A stretch of 64,000 nt of DNA from Oscillospiraceae bacterium (GTDB taxonomy: Bacteria; Bacillota; Clostridia; Oscillospirales; Oscillospiraceae): positions 1 through 64,000 of the forward strand of contig CAJTGJ010000018.1 in the NCBI GenBank assembly GCA_910575695.1, given 5' to 3'. The notes under the pieces were generated by a model that saw only the letters and a program-made list of their open reading frames with translations, was not told the origin of the DNA and ran no database searches. Shown piece by piece: positions 1 through 8,067 of this stretch (position 1 is its first letter; each line of letters begins with the position of its first letter). A program made the translations under genes and the position numbers.

Positions 1-48
1 AAATACATCCTTTCAATCAAGTTTTTCCTTGCTCCGATTCTTGACTGA

Positions 49-774
49 ATGGATGCCTTTTATTCTCTTTTACACAAATTTTTCGGCGCTCTCGAACAGC
101 GGGCCTCTATCCGTTGTGCCTCAGCGGATGGGGCCAAATGGATCGCATCCTGTGTCGAGGAATACTGCCCCCATGCACAGCGGTGCGCAGACCCGTTTCA
201 TGTGGTTTCCTGGGCCACAGACGCCCTGGATCAGGTGCGTCGGGAAGCCAGGTCTGAGGCTCGCCAGCAGGCCAAAACTCTGCCCAAGCGCAAGCCCGGT
301 CGTCCGGCCAAGGGCGAGGCTGCTCCTGAAAAGAACCAGGCAAAATCAGTGAAGAATCTACGCTATGTCCTGCTCAAAAACCCGGAGCATCTCTCTGAAA
401 ATCAGCAAGCCCAGCTGCAATTCCTGACCAAGGCCAATCCTAAGCTCTACCGTGCCTATCTGCTCAAAGAGAATCTTCGTCTGGCTCTCAAGGCCGGGCC
501 TGATGAGATCGCCGGTGCGCTCACCAAGTGGATGGCCTGGGCCCAGCGGTGCAGGATCCCCGTGTTCCGCGAGCTGCGCAAGAAAATCAAACGCCACTTT
601 GACGCCATTGTTGCTGCCGCCAGATTCAGGCTTTCTAATACCCGCTCCGAGGCCATCAACAGCAAAATCAAACTCATCATCCGTACCGCTTTTGGCTTTC
701 GCAACGTGGATAATCTTCTCGCTATGGTTATGCTCTCCTGCTCCAATCTTCATCCCACTCTCCCTAACCGCTGA
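49..774 (+). CDS. ISL3-type transposase, 5'-truncated
   Basis: This is the C-terminal part of a DDE transposase of the ISL3 type. The visible part includes a segment around SADGAKWI, a basic linker (KRKPGRPAKG), and the characteristic C-terminal stretch NTRSEAINSKIKLIIRTAFGF. Full-length ISL3 transposases are about 400 residues, whereas only 241 are open here. An in-frame stop lies at 46-48, just before the first ATG, so the N-terminal zinc finger and first part of the catalytic core are absent or out of frame. It is probably inactive. It lies next to the end of an ArdA-like gene on the other strand, so the insertion sits inside a larger mobile element. Family assignment is firm; the exact truncation point is not visible because the window starts here. 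Confidence 0.8.
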   Translation: MDAFYSLLHKFFGALEQRASIRCASADGAKWIASCVEEYCPHAQRCADPFHVVSWATDALDQVRREARSEARQQAKTLPKRKPGRPAKGEAAPEKNQAKSVKNLRYVLLKNPEHLSENQQAQLQFLTKANPKLYRAYLLKENLRLALKAGPDEIAGALTKWMAWAQRCRIPVFRELRKKIKRHFDAIVAAARFRLSNTRSEAINSKIKLIIRTAFGFRNVDNLLAMVMLSCSNLHPTLPNR

Positions 775-811
775 CCCGCCCACTCTTTCTACCGAAGCCT
801 CTTTTTTCCTC

Positions 812-845
812 GGCGTTTTCTTACATTTTATCACTGGCGCTGGCA
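812..845 (-). repeat. Short repeat, copy 1 (IS-end-like)
   Basis: This 34-base segment lies 38 bases after the transposase stop. Its reverse complement is almost identical to 8035-8067; both share the core GCGCCAGTGATAAAATG followed by a run of A and AACGCC. The position directly downstream of a transposase suggests it belongs to an insertion-sequence end. The role is inferred; the similarity is read directly from the sequence. Confidence 0.5.
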
Positions 846-893
846 CCGGCAGTTTCAACTGTTCAAGTACCCTGCCGCCGGATATATTCAGCT

Positions 894-2015
894 TTAACAT
901 GATAGACCTCCCATCTGCTGGTCCGGCTCTTGCGCAGGAGGAAAGGGCTTACTCAGCCGGCGCACCAGACCGAACCCGGTTTGCCGAACGCCGTCCTCAT
1001 CCATCATCTCACTGCCCAGCCGGTCAAAATCAGTGCAGCCTTCTATGGCCTCCAGAACTTCGTCGTTTGCACCCATGCGGCGCAGGGCCTGACGGCCATA
1101 CTCCCGTTCGCTGTCGGAGATCAGCTCATAGTCGTCGATGTCGATGGCCATATCAAGGGCCTCGGTGAAGGTGGACGGTTCTTCCACCTCCAGAGCGGCG
1201 CAGTATTTTATGATCTCGCCGTCTTTTTTAAGGCGCTGGAGACAGAGAGCCATCTCATTGGCGTCCTCTACAGTGATACTGTCCATAGGGATCAGCCGGT
1301 TCAAATAGGGCGCTGTATATTCGGCGCTGGCGATCACCGCTTGAGCAAAGTCCTCGATTCTCAGGGACTCCTTTGCCTGTCCCAGCTGCTTCTCGGAGGC
1401 GGGGAGGACAAGGGGATAACTCTGTTCTGAGGCTGTGAGTGTCAAAAGCATGGCTTTTGGCGTCTCCTCCTGCACTGGCGCTTCCTCACGGCGTTTGACA
1501 AGGCCATGGGGCGTGTATATCCCTCCAAGGGCATCCCGCTGCTCCGCGCCGATCTTGCTGTAATCCAGGTAAGGCCGGGCCTCATCGGGGAAGGAGAATT
1601 TTCCGGTCATGAACGCCGTGTCCACCAGAAAGCGGCCCAGATCCTCGTCTGTCTTAATTTTGGGGAATATCTCATAACGGTCCAGGCTGGTTGCGACATG
1701 AACCGCAAAGTCCAGATCGCCGGTACATTCCAGTTCCAGCGCCCCGGAAAAGAGGTGTTGTTCCTCCTGGGTCATACCGTTGATTCTGGCGTCCAGGGTG
1801 TTCAGCTTCTCAAGGTCAGCCCCGCTCTCCAGATCGGCGTGCTGGACATACGGATAGAGGTTGGGGATGGGGCAGTTCACACCGCTGATGCTGATTTCCG
1901 CAGGCTCATCCTCAAAGCCTGCGATCAGGCTAAAGATCGTGCTTGCCGCCTCATCACGGGTAGTGGGGATATCGAGCGCAATACCGTAACTCCGGCACTC
2001 CAGGTAAAGAATCAT
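894..2015 (-). CDS. ArdA-like antirestriction protein (mobile element)
   Basis: This 373-residue acidic protein resembles the ArdA-like proteins of Firmicutes conjugative elements, which mimic DNA and protect incoming element DNA from type I restriction. Visible ArdA-type features are the segment LEKLNTLDARINGMTQEE near residue 80 and the later motif ATSLDRYEIFPKIKTDEDLG. The body is rich in Asp and Glu, as expected of a DNA mimic. I chose the ATG at 2015 because it overlaps the stop of the upstream gene by four bases (ATGA), implying translational coupling; a longer in-frame extension lacks that logic. The C-terminus ends only about 50 bases from IS-like sequence, so its last residues could have been altered by the insertion. 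Confidence 0.6.
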   Translation of the reverse strand: MILYLECRSYGIALDIPTTRDEAASTIFSLIAGFEDEPAEISISGVNCPIPNLYPYVQHADLESGADLEKLNTLDARINGMTQEEQHLFSGALELECTGDLDFAVHVATSLDRYEIFPKIKTDEDLGRFLVDTAFMTGKFSFPDEARPYLDYSKIGAEQRDALGGIYTPHGLVKRREEAPVQEETPKAMLLTLTASEQSYPLVLPASEKQLGQAKESLRIEDFAQAVIASAEYTAPYLNRLIPMDSITVEDANEMALCLQRLKKDGEIIKYCAALEVEEPSTFTEALDMAIDIDDYELISDSEREYGRQALRRMGANDEVLEAIEGCTDFDRLGSEMMDEDGVRQTGFGLVRRLSKPFPPAQEPDQQMGGLSC

Positions 2016-3232
2016 TGCGCCACCCCTCCCATCTGGAGTCCCTGTTCCCGCTGATGCTTCTCTGCGGGGTCCTCCATCATCAGCTCCTCCAGCGGCATTG
2101 TGCCCTGGTACACCACATAGCCGCATTCGTTGAACTGCCCGCCTTCCTGCCGGAGCTGCTGTTCACCGTAGCGGCGGTAGTCGTAGAAGCCCTCCAGGTT
2201 TTCGTCGTAGTCGAAATGACCGGACTCCCGGATCATGTGCCTGCCGTATTCCTCCGGGGTTTGGAGGCCGGGGACAAAGTCAAACAGGTCCAGGTTTTCC
2301 GCCAGCTGGCGGATGGCCATCATGTCTCCAGCCTCCGCAAACAGCACTACCGCGTTCAGCTTCTCCATATCCGCCTCCTTCAGCGGCTCGATAGCCTGGC
2401 ACATCCGGTTCAGGGCAGGGAGATCGTCACCGCTCAGATACTCAATATCCAGCGCCTCATCCACTTTTTCCGGCAGCTCATTGCAGTCGATGCGTATCTG
2501 GGCATCGTGCTGCGAGGTGATGCCAACGCGGAGCAGTGTCCGCTCGATCTGGTGTTCCGCGGTGGGGAGGTACAGGTACTCCGGATTTTTCCCCTCTGCC
2601 AGCCCCCGCTTCGGCGTGATCTCCAACACCATAAAAAGGCTGTCATAAGGATATACGGGGAACTGGTGTCCGTTGTAGACCGGTTCCAGCTTCATGCCGT
2701 TGTCGTAGGCCACACCGTAAGGGGTGATGACTCCTCTACCGCCGTTAATCAGCTGGAGGGCGGCTTCTTTGCCATTCACTGCCTGGTATTGGTCTATCGG
2801 CATTGCGCCGCCGTTCAGTGTCATTGTGTGGTCTTTCCCGATCTGCTCCAAATCAGAGAAATCCGTGATAACCGTTGTCTGTTGACAACAGTACGTCAGG
2901 TTAATAAAGTCCTTGATTTCGGACAGCCCCAGCTTGTGAGCCATAGCCTGGAACTGACTGACCTCGCCGGCGCAGAAGCCGTCCAGCCGTTTCGCAAGGT
3001 AGTCCAGCTGATCGATATTGACCAGCGTACCCACCAGGGTGTTCAGCACGCTGTACCGGCTGTTTACTTCATCCACAGTGCAGTCCCGGTTGACGGAAAA
3101 GCCCAGGTCAATTGCCTGGAGCATCTCAATGGTCTTATCGTACTGGTCAACGGGAATGGGAAAGGGGATAGTGATCTGATCGCGTTCCGGACGTCGGGGG
3201 TTGCTCAAAACCGCTTGGATCACATAACTCAT
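2012..3232 (-). CDS. ArdA family antirestriction protein (mobile element)
   Basis: This 406-residue protein closely matches the larger ArdA-annotated proteins of Clostridia integrative elements. Recognisable stretches are MSYVIQAVLSNP at the start, the block DFINLTYCCQQTTVITDFSD near residue 115, the segment TPYGVAYDNGMKLEP near 180, and the C-terminal EELMMEDPAEKHQREQGLQM. It is strongly acidic overall. The family acts by DNA mimicry against restriction enzymes, but activity of these long Firmicutes versions is inferred from homology. It overlaps the next gene (ending at 894) by ATGA and is itself overlapped by ATGA from the small gene upstream, so the three form a coupled operon read leftwards. 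Confidence 0.7.
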   Translation of the reverse strand: MSYVIQAVLSNPRRPERDQITIPFPIPVDQYDKTIEMLQAIDLGFSVNRDCTVDEVNSRYSVLNTLVGTLVNIDQLDYLAKRLDGFCAGEVSQFQAMAHKLGLSEIKDFINLTYCCQQTTVITDFSDLEQIGKDHTMTLNGGAMPIDQYQAVNGKEAALQLINGGRGVITPYGVAYDNGMKLEPVYNGHQFPVYPYDSLFMVLEITPKRGLAEGKNPEYLYLPTAEHQIERTLLRVGITSQHDAQIRIDCNELPEKVDEALDIEYLSGDDLPALNRMCQAIEPLKEADMEKLNAVVLFAEAGDMMAIRQLAENLDLFDFVPGLQTPEEYGRHMIRESGHFDYDENLEGFYDYRRYGEQQLRQEGGQFNECGYVVYQGTMPLEELMMEDPAEKHQREQGLQMGGVAQ

Positions 3233-3516
3233 ACGCCGCCGCCCTCCTCAAAGACCTCTTTCATCTCCCACTCACGCTGCCTCGGCTTGGTGGGCCGGTT
3301 GCAGGGCAGCTTCTTCTGGGGCCTCTTTTTCCGGGTGTCAATGCGGGTAGACGGCGATCTGGACGGGTCCATCATCGCGTCGTCGCAAGCTCCGTATCCC
3401 TCGCCCCGCCGCAAGCGGCAGGGCTCTCTCACTGCGCTGCTCCTCCTTTCCCCATGCGACCCGCTTCGCTGGGCTCGCATGGGGCGGCGGGTATCACCCA
3501 TGAAATATCTTGCCAT
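3229..3516 (-). CDS. Small basic hypothetical protein (mobile element)
   Basis: A 95-residue frame rich in Arg, Lys and Pro sits directly upstream of the ArdA-family gene and overlaps its ATG by four bases (ATGA). That coupling is the main reason to accept it. I do not recognise a domain. The middle of the frame runs through a near-perfect DNA hairpin (3450-3462 with 3471-3484), so part of the protein sequence may simply reflect a structured DNA segment. The true start could be further inside the frame. Function unknown. Confidence 0.4.
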   Translation of the reverse strand: MARYFMGDTRRPMRAQRSGSHGERRSSAVREPCRLRRGEGYGACDDAMMDPSRSPSTRIDTRKKRPQKKLPCNRPTKPRQREWEMKEVFEEGGGV

Positions 3517-3631
3517 ATTCTTTTTGTCCTCCTCGTTCTTGATATGTGCAGTTCCCGAAAAAAGGACAAAATGAAAAAAGGCGCTGCCCCTTTTTCGGGG
3601 AAATGGCCTTAATTAAAACAAATATTGGCTT

Positions 3632-4354
3632 TTAGCTGAACTGAATCCCGCTATCTTGGGAAAACTTCATGTCTGCAAACTCCAGCTCCTTGTCGTTGGA
3701 GAGTATCACCCGCTCGTTCAGATCCGGGACAGCAGCTTCGATCTGCTCTACCACCGATTCCAGACACTTCTGCCGTTCCTCCGTGATAGGATAGCTGCTG
3801 TTCAGAGTTTCATGGATACAGCGATATATCTCCGTCAACTGCTCCGGGGCAAAAAGGGCGCTGTGGGGAATGAGGCCGGAGCGGGTAGCGAAGTCGCGCT
3901 TGGCCGCGGTGTAACTGTCCACACCGCCGGGAGGTCCGTAGAAGTTCCCCGCGTTCAGGCCAGTGCGCTCCCGCACACGTTCCCAGGTAGCAAACTGGAC
4001 GCCGTACCTGGTGGGGTGGCCCGCCAGAACCACATCGTTGAAATCCGCCAGCAGCCTGTAGTCTCCCGTCAGGCCGCTGGCTGTCAGCTGGGGCGCCGTC
4101 TCCATCTGGCGCATGTACTCGGCAGTGGTTTTGGTGATAGAGATTGCTTTGTCCAGAGCGGCGCTCCTGTGATCATCCGCCGTATCCTCCCGCCAGTACC
4201 TCACCGAGCCGGTATCCAGCGCGAGGCAGAGACGCTGTCCGTCCAGCTCTATTGGCAGGAGGCCCTCCTCCGTTTCCGGTTTTACGGCAAAGCCCTCGTG
4301 CTGGAGGTTCAGGGTTAGTTCTTGGAAGTATCTGTTTTTTTCTTCTGCGTTCAT
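3632..4354 (-). CDS. Conserved integrative-element hypothetical protein
   Basis: This 240-residue protein has no signal peptide or membrane segment. It belongs to a type commonly seen beside ArdA genes in Clostridia integrative elements, with a start like MNAEEKNRYFQELTLNLQHE and a middle segment LLADFNDVVLAGHPTRYGV. The biochemical role is unknown. The start is well supported: the minus strand carries AAGGAGG seven bases before the ATG. It is probably the first gene of the leftward unit that continues through the small protein and both ArdA-like genes, separated by a 115-base gap. Confidence 0.6.
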   Translation of the reverse strand: MNAEEKNRYFQELTLNLQHEGFAVKPETEEGLLPIELDGQRLCLALDTGSVRYWREDTADDHRSAALDKAISITKTTAEYMRQMETAPQLTASGLTGDYRLLADFNDVVLAGHPTRYGVQFATWERVRERTGLNAGNFYGPPGGVDSYTAAKRDFATRSGLIPHSALFAPEQLTEIYRCIHETLNSSYPITEERQKCLESVVEQIEAAVPDLNERVILSNDKELEFADMKFSQDSGIQFS

Positions 4355-4711
4355 TTTGATCCTCCTTGCTTTCTAATATAATGGAAACTTTTTGCGCTGA
4401 AAAGTCTGGGGCCCTTTTTGATTTTGCCTGTTTTGAAAACAGGCGCTGGGAGTATTGTGTTTTCCTGGAAAAACAAAAAGCGCCGGTCTGTTAATTCCTT
4501 TAGAACTGACGGATCGACGCTCAATACAGGCGCTCAAAATCGTAGCGCCCTATTTGAAACTGTTGTGCCGCAGGTTTAAGTCCTGCCTGAGTGAATAGGA
4601 GGTGGGGAAAAATCTAAATTTTGAGGCCCTTGGATTTTCACTATCCAAGGGCCTCTGAGGTCTTGAAAGCTCTCAGTTTTTTCACCAAAAATCTTTTTTG
4701 ACCTCTTTTTC
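4355..4711. other. Mobile-element / chromosome boundary, no gene seen
   Basis: No credible coding frame. The stretch holds the likely boundary between the mobile element and the chromosome beside tRNA-Pro. The motif CAGGCGCT occurs twice (about 4439 and 4527), a small stem GGCGCT/AGCGCC follows, and 4575-4591 (GCAGG, seven-base loop, CCTGC) looks like a tRNA T-arm without a tRNA around it. No integrase or clear direct repeat of the tRNA 3' end is visible inside the window. Confidence 0.4.
4623..4655 (-). terminator. Hairpin downstream of tRNA-Pro
   Basis: A perfect 12-bp inverted repeat (GAGGCCCTTGGA with TCCAAGGGCCTC, nine-base loop). Reading leftwards, as the tRNA is transcribed, the hairpin is followed by AAAATTTAGATTTTT. 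It is plausibly the tRNA terminator. Confidence 0.5.
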
Positions 4712-4787
4712 TGGTCGGAGTGCGGGGACTCGAACCCCGGGCCTCCTGCTCCCAAAGCAGGCGCGCTACCAACTGCGCAACACCCCG
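4712..4787 (-). tRNA. tRNA-Pro (anticodon TGG)
   Basis: The reverse strand folds as a complete tRNA. The acceptor stem is CGGGGTG with CACTCCG, the anticodon stem CCTGC/GCAGG encloses loop TTTGGGA giving anticodon TGG, and the T-arm is CGGGG TTCGAGT CCCCG. The 3' CCA is encoded (4712-4714). Its 3' end points toward the mobile-element genes, the usual arrangement when an integrative element uses a tRNA 3' end as attachment site, although no duplicated 3' segment is visible here. Confidence 0.95.
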
Positions 4788-4810
4788 ATATGAAATTTTC
4801 CTGTGTGTGT

Positions 4811-4856
4811 GCCCCCCCAAAGCAGGCACGCTACCCCTGCGAACACCCGGATATAA
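4811..4856 (-). pseudogene. Decayed partial copy of tRNA-Pro (5' half)
   Basis: This stretch repeats the anticodon-to-5'-end half of the adjacent tRNA with several mismatches and small indels: CCCAAAGCAGGCACGCTACC followed by a garbled copy of the D-arm and acceptor strand. It lacks the T-arm and 3' acceptor strand, so it cannot be functional. It looks like a relic of tandem duplication or of an old integration event. Confidence 0.65.
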
Positions 4857-4904
4857 AAACCATGCCAGCCCGCAGATCAGTCTCAAACATTATACCCGAT
4901 TTCC

Positions 4905-4933
4905 TTGCGCTTTGCAAGAGGTTATGGTACAAT
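4905..4933 (+). promoter_or_regulatory. Sigma-A type promoter for trmB
   Basis: TTGCGC at 4905-4910, a 17-base spacer, and TACAAT at 4928-4933, ending 27 bases before the trmB ATG. Confidence 0.7.
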
Positions 4934-4960
4934 ATTCCGAAAACAAATGAGGTGAGGAAA

Positions 4961-5659
4961 ATGCGAATGCGCAAGAAGAAAAACCTGATTCCCCGGATGG
5001 AGGCGTGCGGTGCGCTGCGGGTGCAGGAGCCGGAAAAGGAAAAGGGCCGCTGGCGGGAGCGCAAGCCCGACGCCGCCAGACTGTATCTGGAGCTGGGCTG
5101 CGGCAAGGGCCGCTTCACCGCCGAGACGGCCGCCGCCCACCCGGATGACCTGTATGTCGCCATAGAGCGAGTGCCCGACGCCATGGTCATCGCCATGGAG
5201 CGCTGTCAGGCCCTGGGCCTCACCAACGTGTTCTTCATCGACGGTGATGCCGCCGCACTGGACCAGTATTTCGCCCCCGGCGAGGTGGATCTTATCTTTA
5301 TCAATTTCTGCGACCCCTGGCCGTCGGTCAAGCACTCCCGCCGCCGCCTTACCCACGTAAATTTCCTGCGGGGCTACCGCCGTGTGCTGAAGGAGGGAGG
5401 CCAGATCCAGTTCAAGACAGACAACCACGACCTGTTCGAGTGGTCCCTGTTTCAATTCCCCAAGGTGGGGTTTGCCCTGTCCGAGGTCACCCGGAACCTC
5501 CACGAGCACGGCGTCCAGGGTGTCATGACAGATTATGAGGAGAAATTCCATGCCCTGGGCACCCCCATCAACCGCTGTGTGGGCACTATGGAGGCCTGGT
5601 CCGAGGAGAAGCCTGCCGCCTCTGACGCAGTCCAGAACGAAACCGCCGGTATCGTATGA
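4961..5659 (+). CDS. trmB: tRNA (guanine-N7-)-methyltransferase TrmB
   Basis: TrmB transfers a methyl group from S-adenosylmethionine to guanine 46 in the variable loop of tRNAs. The 232-residue protein shows the SAM-binding motif LELGCGKGRFTAETA near residue 45, an acidic residue after the second strand (AIERVPDA), and the family signature FCDPWPSVKHSRRRLTH near residue 115. The C-terminal TDYEEKFHALGTPI is also typical. Length is normal. I chose the ATG at 4961, with GAGGTGAGG just upstream and a good promoter at 4905-4933; an upstream extension of this frame runs through the tRNA-fragment region and is not plausible. It is a single-gene unit with its own terminator. Confidence 0.93.
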   Translation: MRMRKKKNLIPRMEACGALRVQEPEKEKGRWRERKPDAARLYLELGCGKGRFTAETAAAHPDDLYVAIERVPDAMVIAMERCQALGLTNVFFIDGDAAALDQYFAPGEVDLIFINFCDPWPSVKHSRRRLTHVNFLRGYRRVLKEGGQIQFKTDNHDLFEWSLFQFPKVGFALSEVTRNLHEHGVQGVMTDYEEKFHALGTPINRCVGTMEAWSEEKPAASDAVQNETAGIV

Positions 5660-5663
5660 CAAA

Positions 5664-5707
5664 AGCCGCAGACAAATGGTATCTGCCCCCGTCTGCGGCT
5701 CTTTTTG
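5664..5707 (+). terminator. Rho-independent terminator after trmB
   Basis: Ten-base perfect stem AGCCGCAGAC / GTCTGCGGCT followed by CTTTTTGC. Confidence 0.85.
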
Positions 5708-5867
5708 CATTTACCAGAGCGGTGGCGCCAAAAATGCCCCCAGCCGGAACATAAATCCCTTTGAACGGTCCCGTGGGCCCAACAGCGCCGGACAGACCGT
5801 TGTCCGCGCCGATTTTTGAACAGAACTCCCCTTTTCCTCATAGGATGGGCAAAAGGAGGGCAAACCC

Positions 5868-6479
5868 ATGGCTAATACATATCTGCTCAGCGATGAATCC
5901 AAGCAGTACCTGTGCTGTTACTACCAGATCCTGGACGAGATGATCCAGGGCATCACCACCGCCAGACTCACCCAGAGCATCTCCCGCAATTTCGTTGTCC
6001 AGATGCTCCCTCACCAGCGGGCCGCTGTCCGGATGTGCCGGAACATTCTGGAGGCCTCGGAGGACCCGGGCCTCCGCCGCACAGCCCAGCGCATCAGCAC
6101 CCGGGAGGCCCAGGGCATCGAAACCATGGAGGGCCTGATTGCCAGCTGCGGACAGCTTATCACTCCCCAGATGGATCTGCGGCTCTACCAGCGGCGGATG
6201 GACCTGATTTTCCGGGAAATGTTTACCCAGATGGGGTCCGCCCCCGAAGGGAACCGGCTGAACGCGGTCTTTTTCCAGCAGATGATCTTCCATCACCGGG
6301 GCGCGGTGCGCATGGCCCGGAACACACTGCGGTACGAGGTGTGCACTGACCTCGCCCCCGTCCTGCGCTCCATCATTGACACCCAGTCCAGGGAGATCCG
6401 GCAGATGCAGTTTTTACTCCGCCGGACGGGATGTCAAGGGGGTGGCTCTTGCGCATCATCCGCTTTTCTGGTATACTGA
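5868..6479 (+). CDS. DUF305-type protein
   Basis: This 203-residue, His- and Met-rich, mostly helical protein carries two DUF305-like helical units. Each has the family-type pattern: FVVQMLPHQRAAVRM near residue 42 and FFQQMIFHHRGAVRM near residue 140. The family has a ferritin-like four-helix layout, and some members are linked to metal binding, but the role here is not known. No signal peptide is visible, so it is probably cytoplasmic, unlike many secreted DUF305 proteins. AAAGGAGGG precedes the ATG at good distance. The promoter of the next gene lies inside its last 30 bases. Confidence 0.75.
   Translation: MANTYLLSDESKQYLCCYYQILDEMIQGITTARLTQSISRNFVVQMLPHQRAAVRMCRNILEASEDPGLRRTAQRISTREAQGIETMEGLIASCGQLITPQMDLRLYQRRMDLIFREMFTQMGSAPEGNRLNAVFFQQMIFHHRGAVRMARNTLRYEVCTDLAPVLRSIIDTQSREIRQMQFLLRRTGCQGGGSCASSAFLVY
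6449..6477 (+). promoter_or_regulatory. Promoter for GH13 gene, inside DUF305 3' end
   Basis: TTGCGC (6449-6454), 17-base spacer, TATACT (6472-6477). It overlaps the last codons of the preceding gene and lies 50 bases before the glycosidase start. Confidence 0.65.
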
Positions 6480-6526
6480 AACCCTGCTTTTGGCAATGAA
6501 ATACTGACAGAAAGGATGTGACGCTC

Positions 6527-7837
6527 ATGTGGGCGGAACACAGCGTATTTTATCAAATCTATCCCTTGGGCTTCTGCGGGGCTCCCAAGGAAAACGACGG
6601 CGTCCAGGCCAGCCGGATCGGCAAGATCGGGGACTGGGCAGATCATATTCAAAAAACAGGCGCGGACGCGGTATATTTATCCCCCATTTTTGAGAGTGAC
6701 AGGCACGGCTACGACACCCGGGACTATCGGAAGATCGACTGCCGCCTGGGCGCCAACGAGGACTTTGCCAAGGTGTGCCAGACCCTCCACGGACACGGCA
6801 TCAAGGTGGTCATCGACGGGGTGTTCAACCACGTAGGCCGGGGGTTCTGGGCCTTCCGGGACGTGCAGGAAAAACGGTGGGATTCCCCCTACAAGGATTG
6901 GTTCCACATCAATTTCGACGGCAATTCCAACTATAACGACGGCTTCTGGTACGAGGGCTGGGAGGGCCACTTCGAGCTGGTGAAGCTGAACCTGCGCAAC
7001 CCCGCTGTGGTGGACTACCTGCTGGACTGCGTGAAGTTCTGGGTGGAGCAGTTCGGCATCGACGGCCTGCGGCTGGACGTGGCCTACTGCCTGGACAAGG
7101 ACTTCCTCTACCGCCTGCGCGCCTTCTGCGACGGGCTGAAGCCGGAATTTTTCCTGGTGGGCGAGACCCTCCATGGGGATTACAACCAGTGGACGGGGGA
7201 CGGCCTGCTCCACTCCTGCACCAACTACGAGTGCTACAAGGGCCTGTACTCCAGCTTTAACTCCATGAACCTGTTCGAGATCGTCCACAGCCTGAAGCGG
7301 CAGTTCGGCCCGGAACAGTGGACGCTGTACAAGGGCAAGCATCTGCTGTGCTTCGCTGACAATCACGACGTGACCCGGGTGGCCACCATTTTGCAGAATC
7401 CCGCCCACCTGCCCCTGCTGTACGGCGTGCTGTTCGGGATGCCGGGCATCCCCTGCATCTACTACGGCAGCGAGTGGGGCGTCCAGGGCGACAAATCCCA
7501 CGGGGATGACGACCTGCGGCCCTGCTTCGACCAGCCGCAGTGGAACCAGCTCACCGATACCATCGCCGCCATGGCAAAGGCCCACCGGGACAGCGAGGCC
7601 CTGTGCTGGGGAGATTTCAAGGACGTGGTGCTCACCAACAAGCAGGCCATTTTCCAGCGCCAGAGCGAGCACGAACGGGTGCTGGTGGCGGTGAACGCCG
7701 ACAGCGAGCCCTACTGGGCCCACTTCGACGCCGGATGCGGTCGGGCGGTAGACCTGCTCACCGGGCAGGAGCATGACTTCGGCGGCGGGAGTGAGCTGCC
7801 CCCCTACAGCGTGTTTTTCTGGAAGTGTGAACGGTAA
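6527..7837 (+). CDS. GH13 alpha-amylase family glycosidase
   Basis: A cytoplasmic alpha-glucan or oligosaccharide-acting enzyme of GH13, 436 residues, no signal peptide. The four conserved regions are present: DGVFNHVG near residue 100, GLRLDVAY with nucleophile D184, VGETLHG with acid/base E213, and FADNHDVTR with D281 as transition-state stabiliser. The (beta/alpha)8 barrel starts at residue 1 and is followed by a short C-terminal beta domain (about 360-436). Substrate cannot be read from sequence; neopullulanase-like or maltodextrin glucosidase-like activity is plausible. The start is ATG 6527, ten bases after AAAGGA; a GTG at 6518 is too close to the ribosome site. It appears to be transcribed alone. 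Confidence 0.9.
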   Translation: MWAEHSVFYQIYPLGFCGAPKENDGVQASRIGKIGDWADHIQKTGADAVYLSPIFESDRHGYDTRDYRKIDCRLGANEDFAKVCQTLHGHGIKVVIDGVFNHVGRGFWAFRDVQEKRWDSPYKDWFHINFDGNSNYNDGFWYEGWEGHFELVKLNLRNPAVVDYLLDCVKFWVEQFGIDGLRLDVAYCLDKDFLYRLRAFCDGLKPEFFLVGETLHGDYNQWTGDGLLHSCTNYECYKGLYSSFNSMNLFEIVHSLKRQFGPEQWTLYKGKHLLCFADNHDVTRVATILQNPAHLPLLYGVLFGMPGIPCIYYGSEWGVQGDKSHGDDDLRPCFDQPQWNQLTDTIAAMAKAHRDSEALCWGDFKDVVLTNKQAIFQRQSEHERVLVAVNADSEPYWAHFDAGCGRAVDLLTGQEHDFGGGSELPPYSVFFWKCER

Positions 7838-7985
7838 AAAAAGTTCCCTGGGAGCCTTGACCTCCCCCTGACAAAGGGGATTTACGATTTGGCGAAGCAT
7901 CCCGGCAGGAATCACGCTGAGTTTGGATTTATACCAAACTTCAATGAAAGATTTTATAACTTCCAGCCCTAACCTTATGTAACCC

Positions 7986-8033
7986 GGCAAATGGCGGCAA
8001 TGCCTTGATTTTCAGGCGTTTCCGCCATTTGCC
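7986..8033. repeat. 19-bp inverted repeat (hairpin)
   Basis: GGCAAATGGCGGCAATGCC (7986-8004) and GGCGTTTCCGCCATTTGCC (8015-8033) are complementary except for two positions, with a ten-base loop. It directly abuts the IS-end-like repeat at 8035, so the two may be parts of one element end. Confidence 0.7.
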
Positions 8034-8034
8034 G

Positions 8035-8067
8035 TGTCAGCGCCAGTGATAAAATGAAAAAAACGCC
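8035..8067 (+). repeat. Short repeat, copy 2 (IS-end-like)
   Basis: Nearly identical to the reverse complement of 812-845 (shared core GCGCCAGTGATAAAATG then an A-rich run and AACGCC). No transposase lies beside this copy. Confidence 0.5.

Noticed and set aside
3450-3484. Hairpin inside the small basic gene as a terminator
   Set aside because: It lacks a T run in either direction and lies inside a frame coupled to its neighbour.
4575-4591. T-arm-like hairpin as a possible tRNA
   Set aside because: No matching acceptor, D- or anticodon arms, and the loop lacks the conserved C; kept only as a note on the element boundary.
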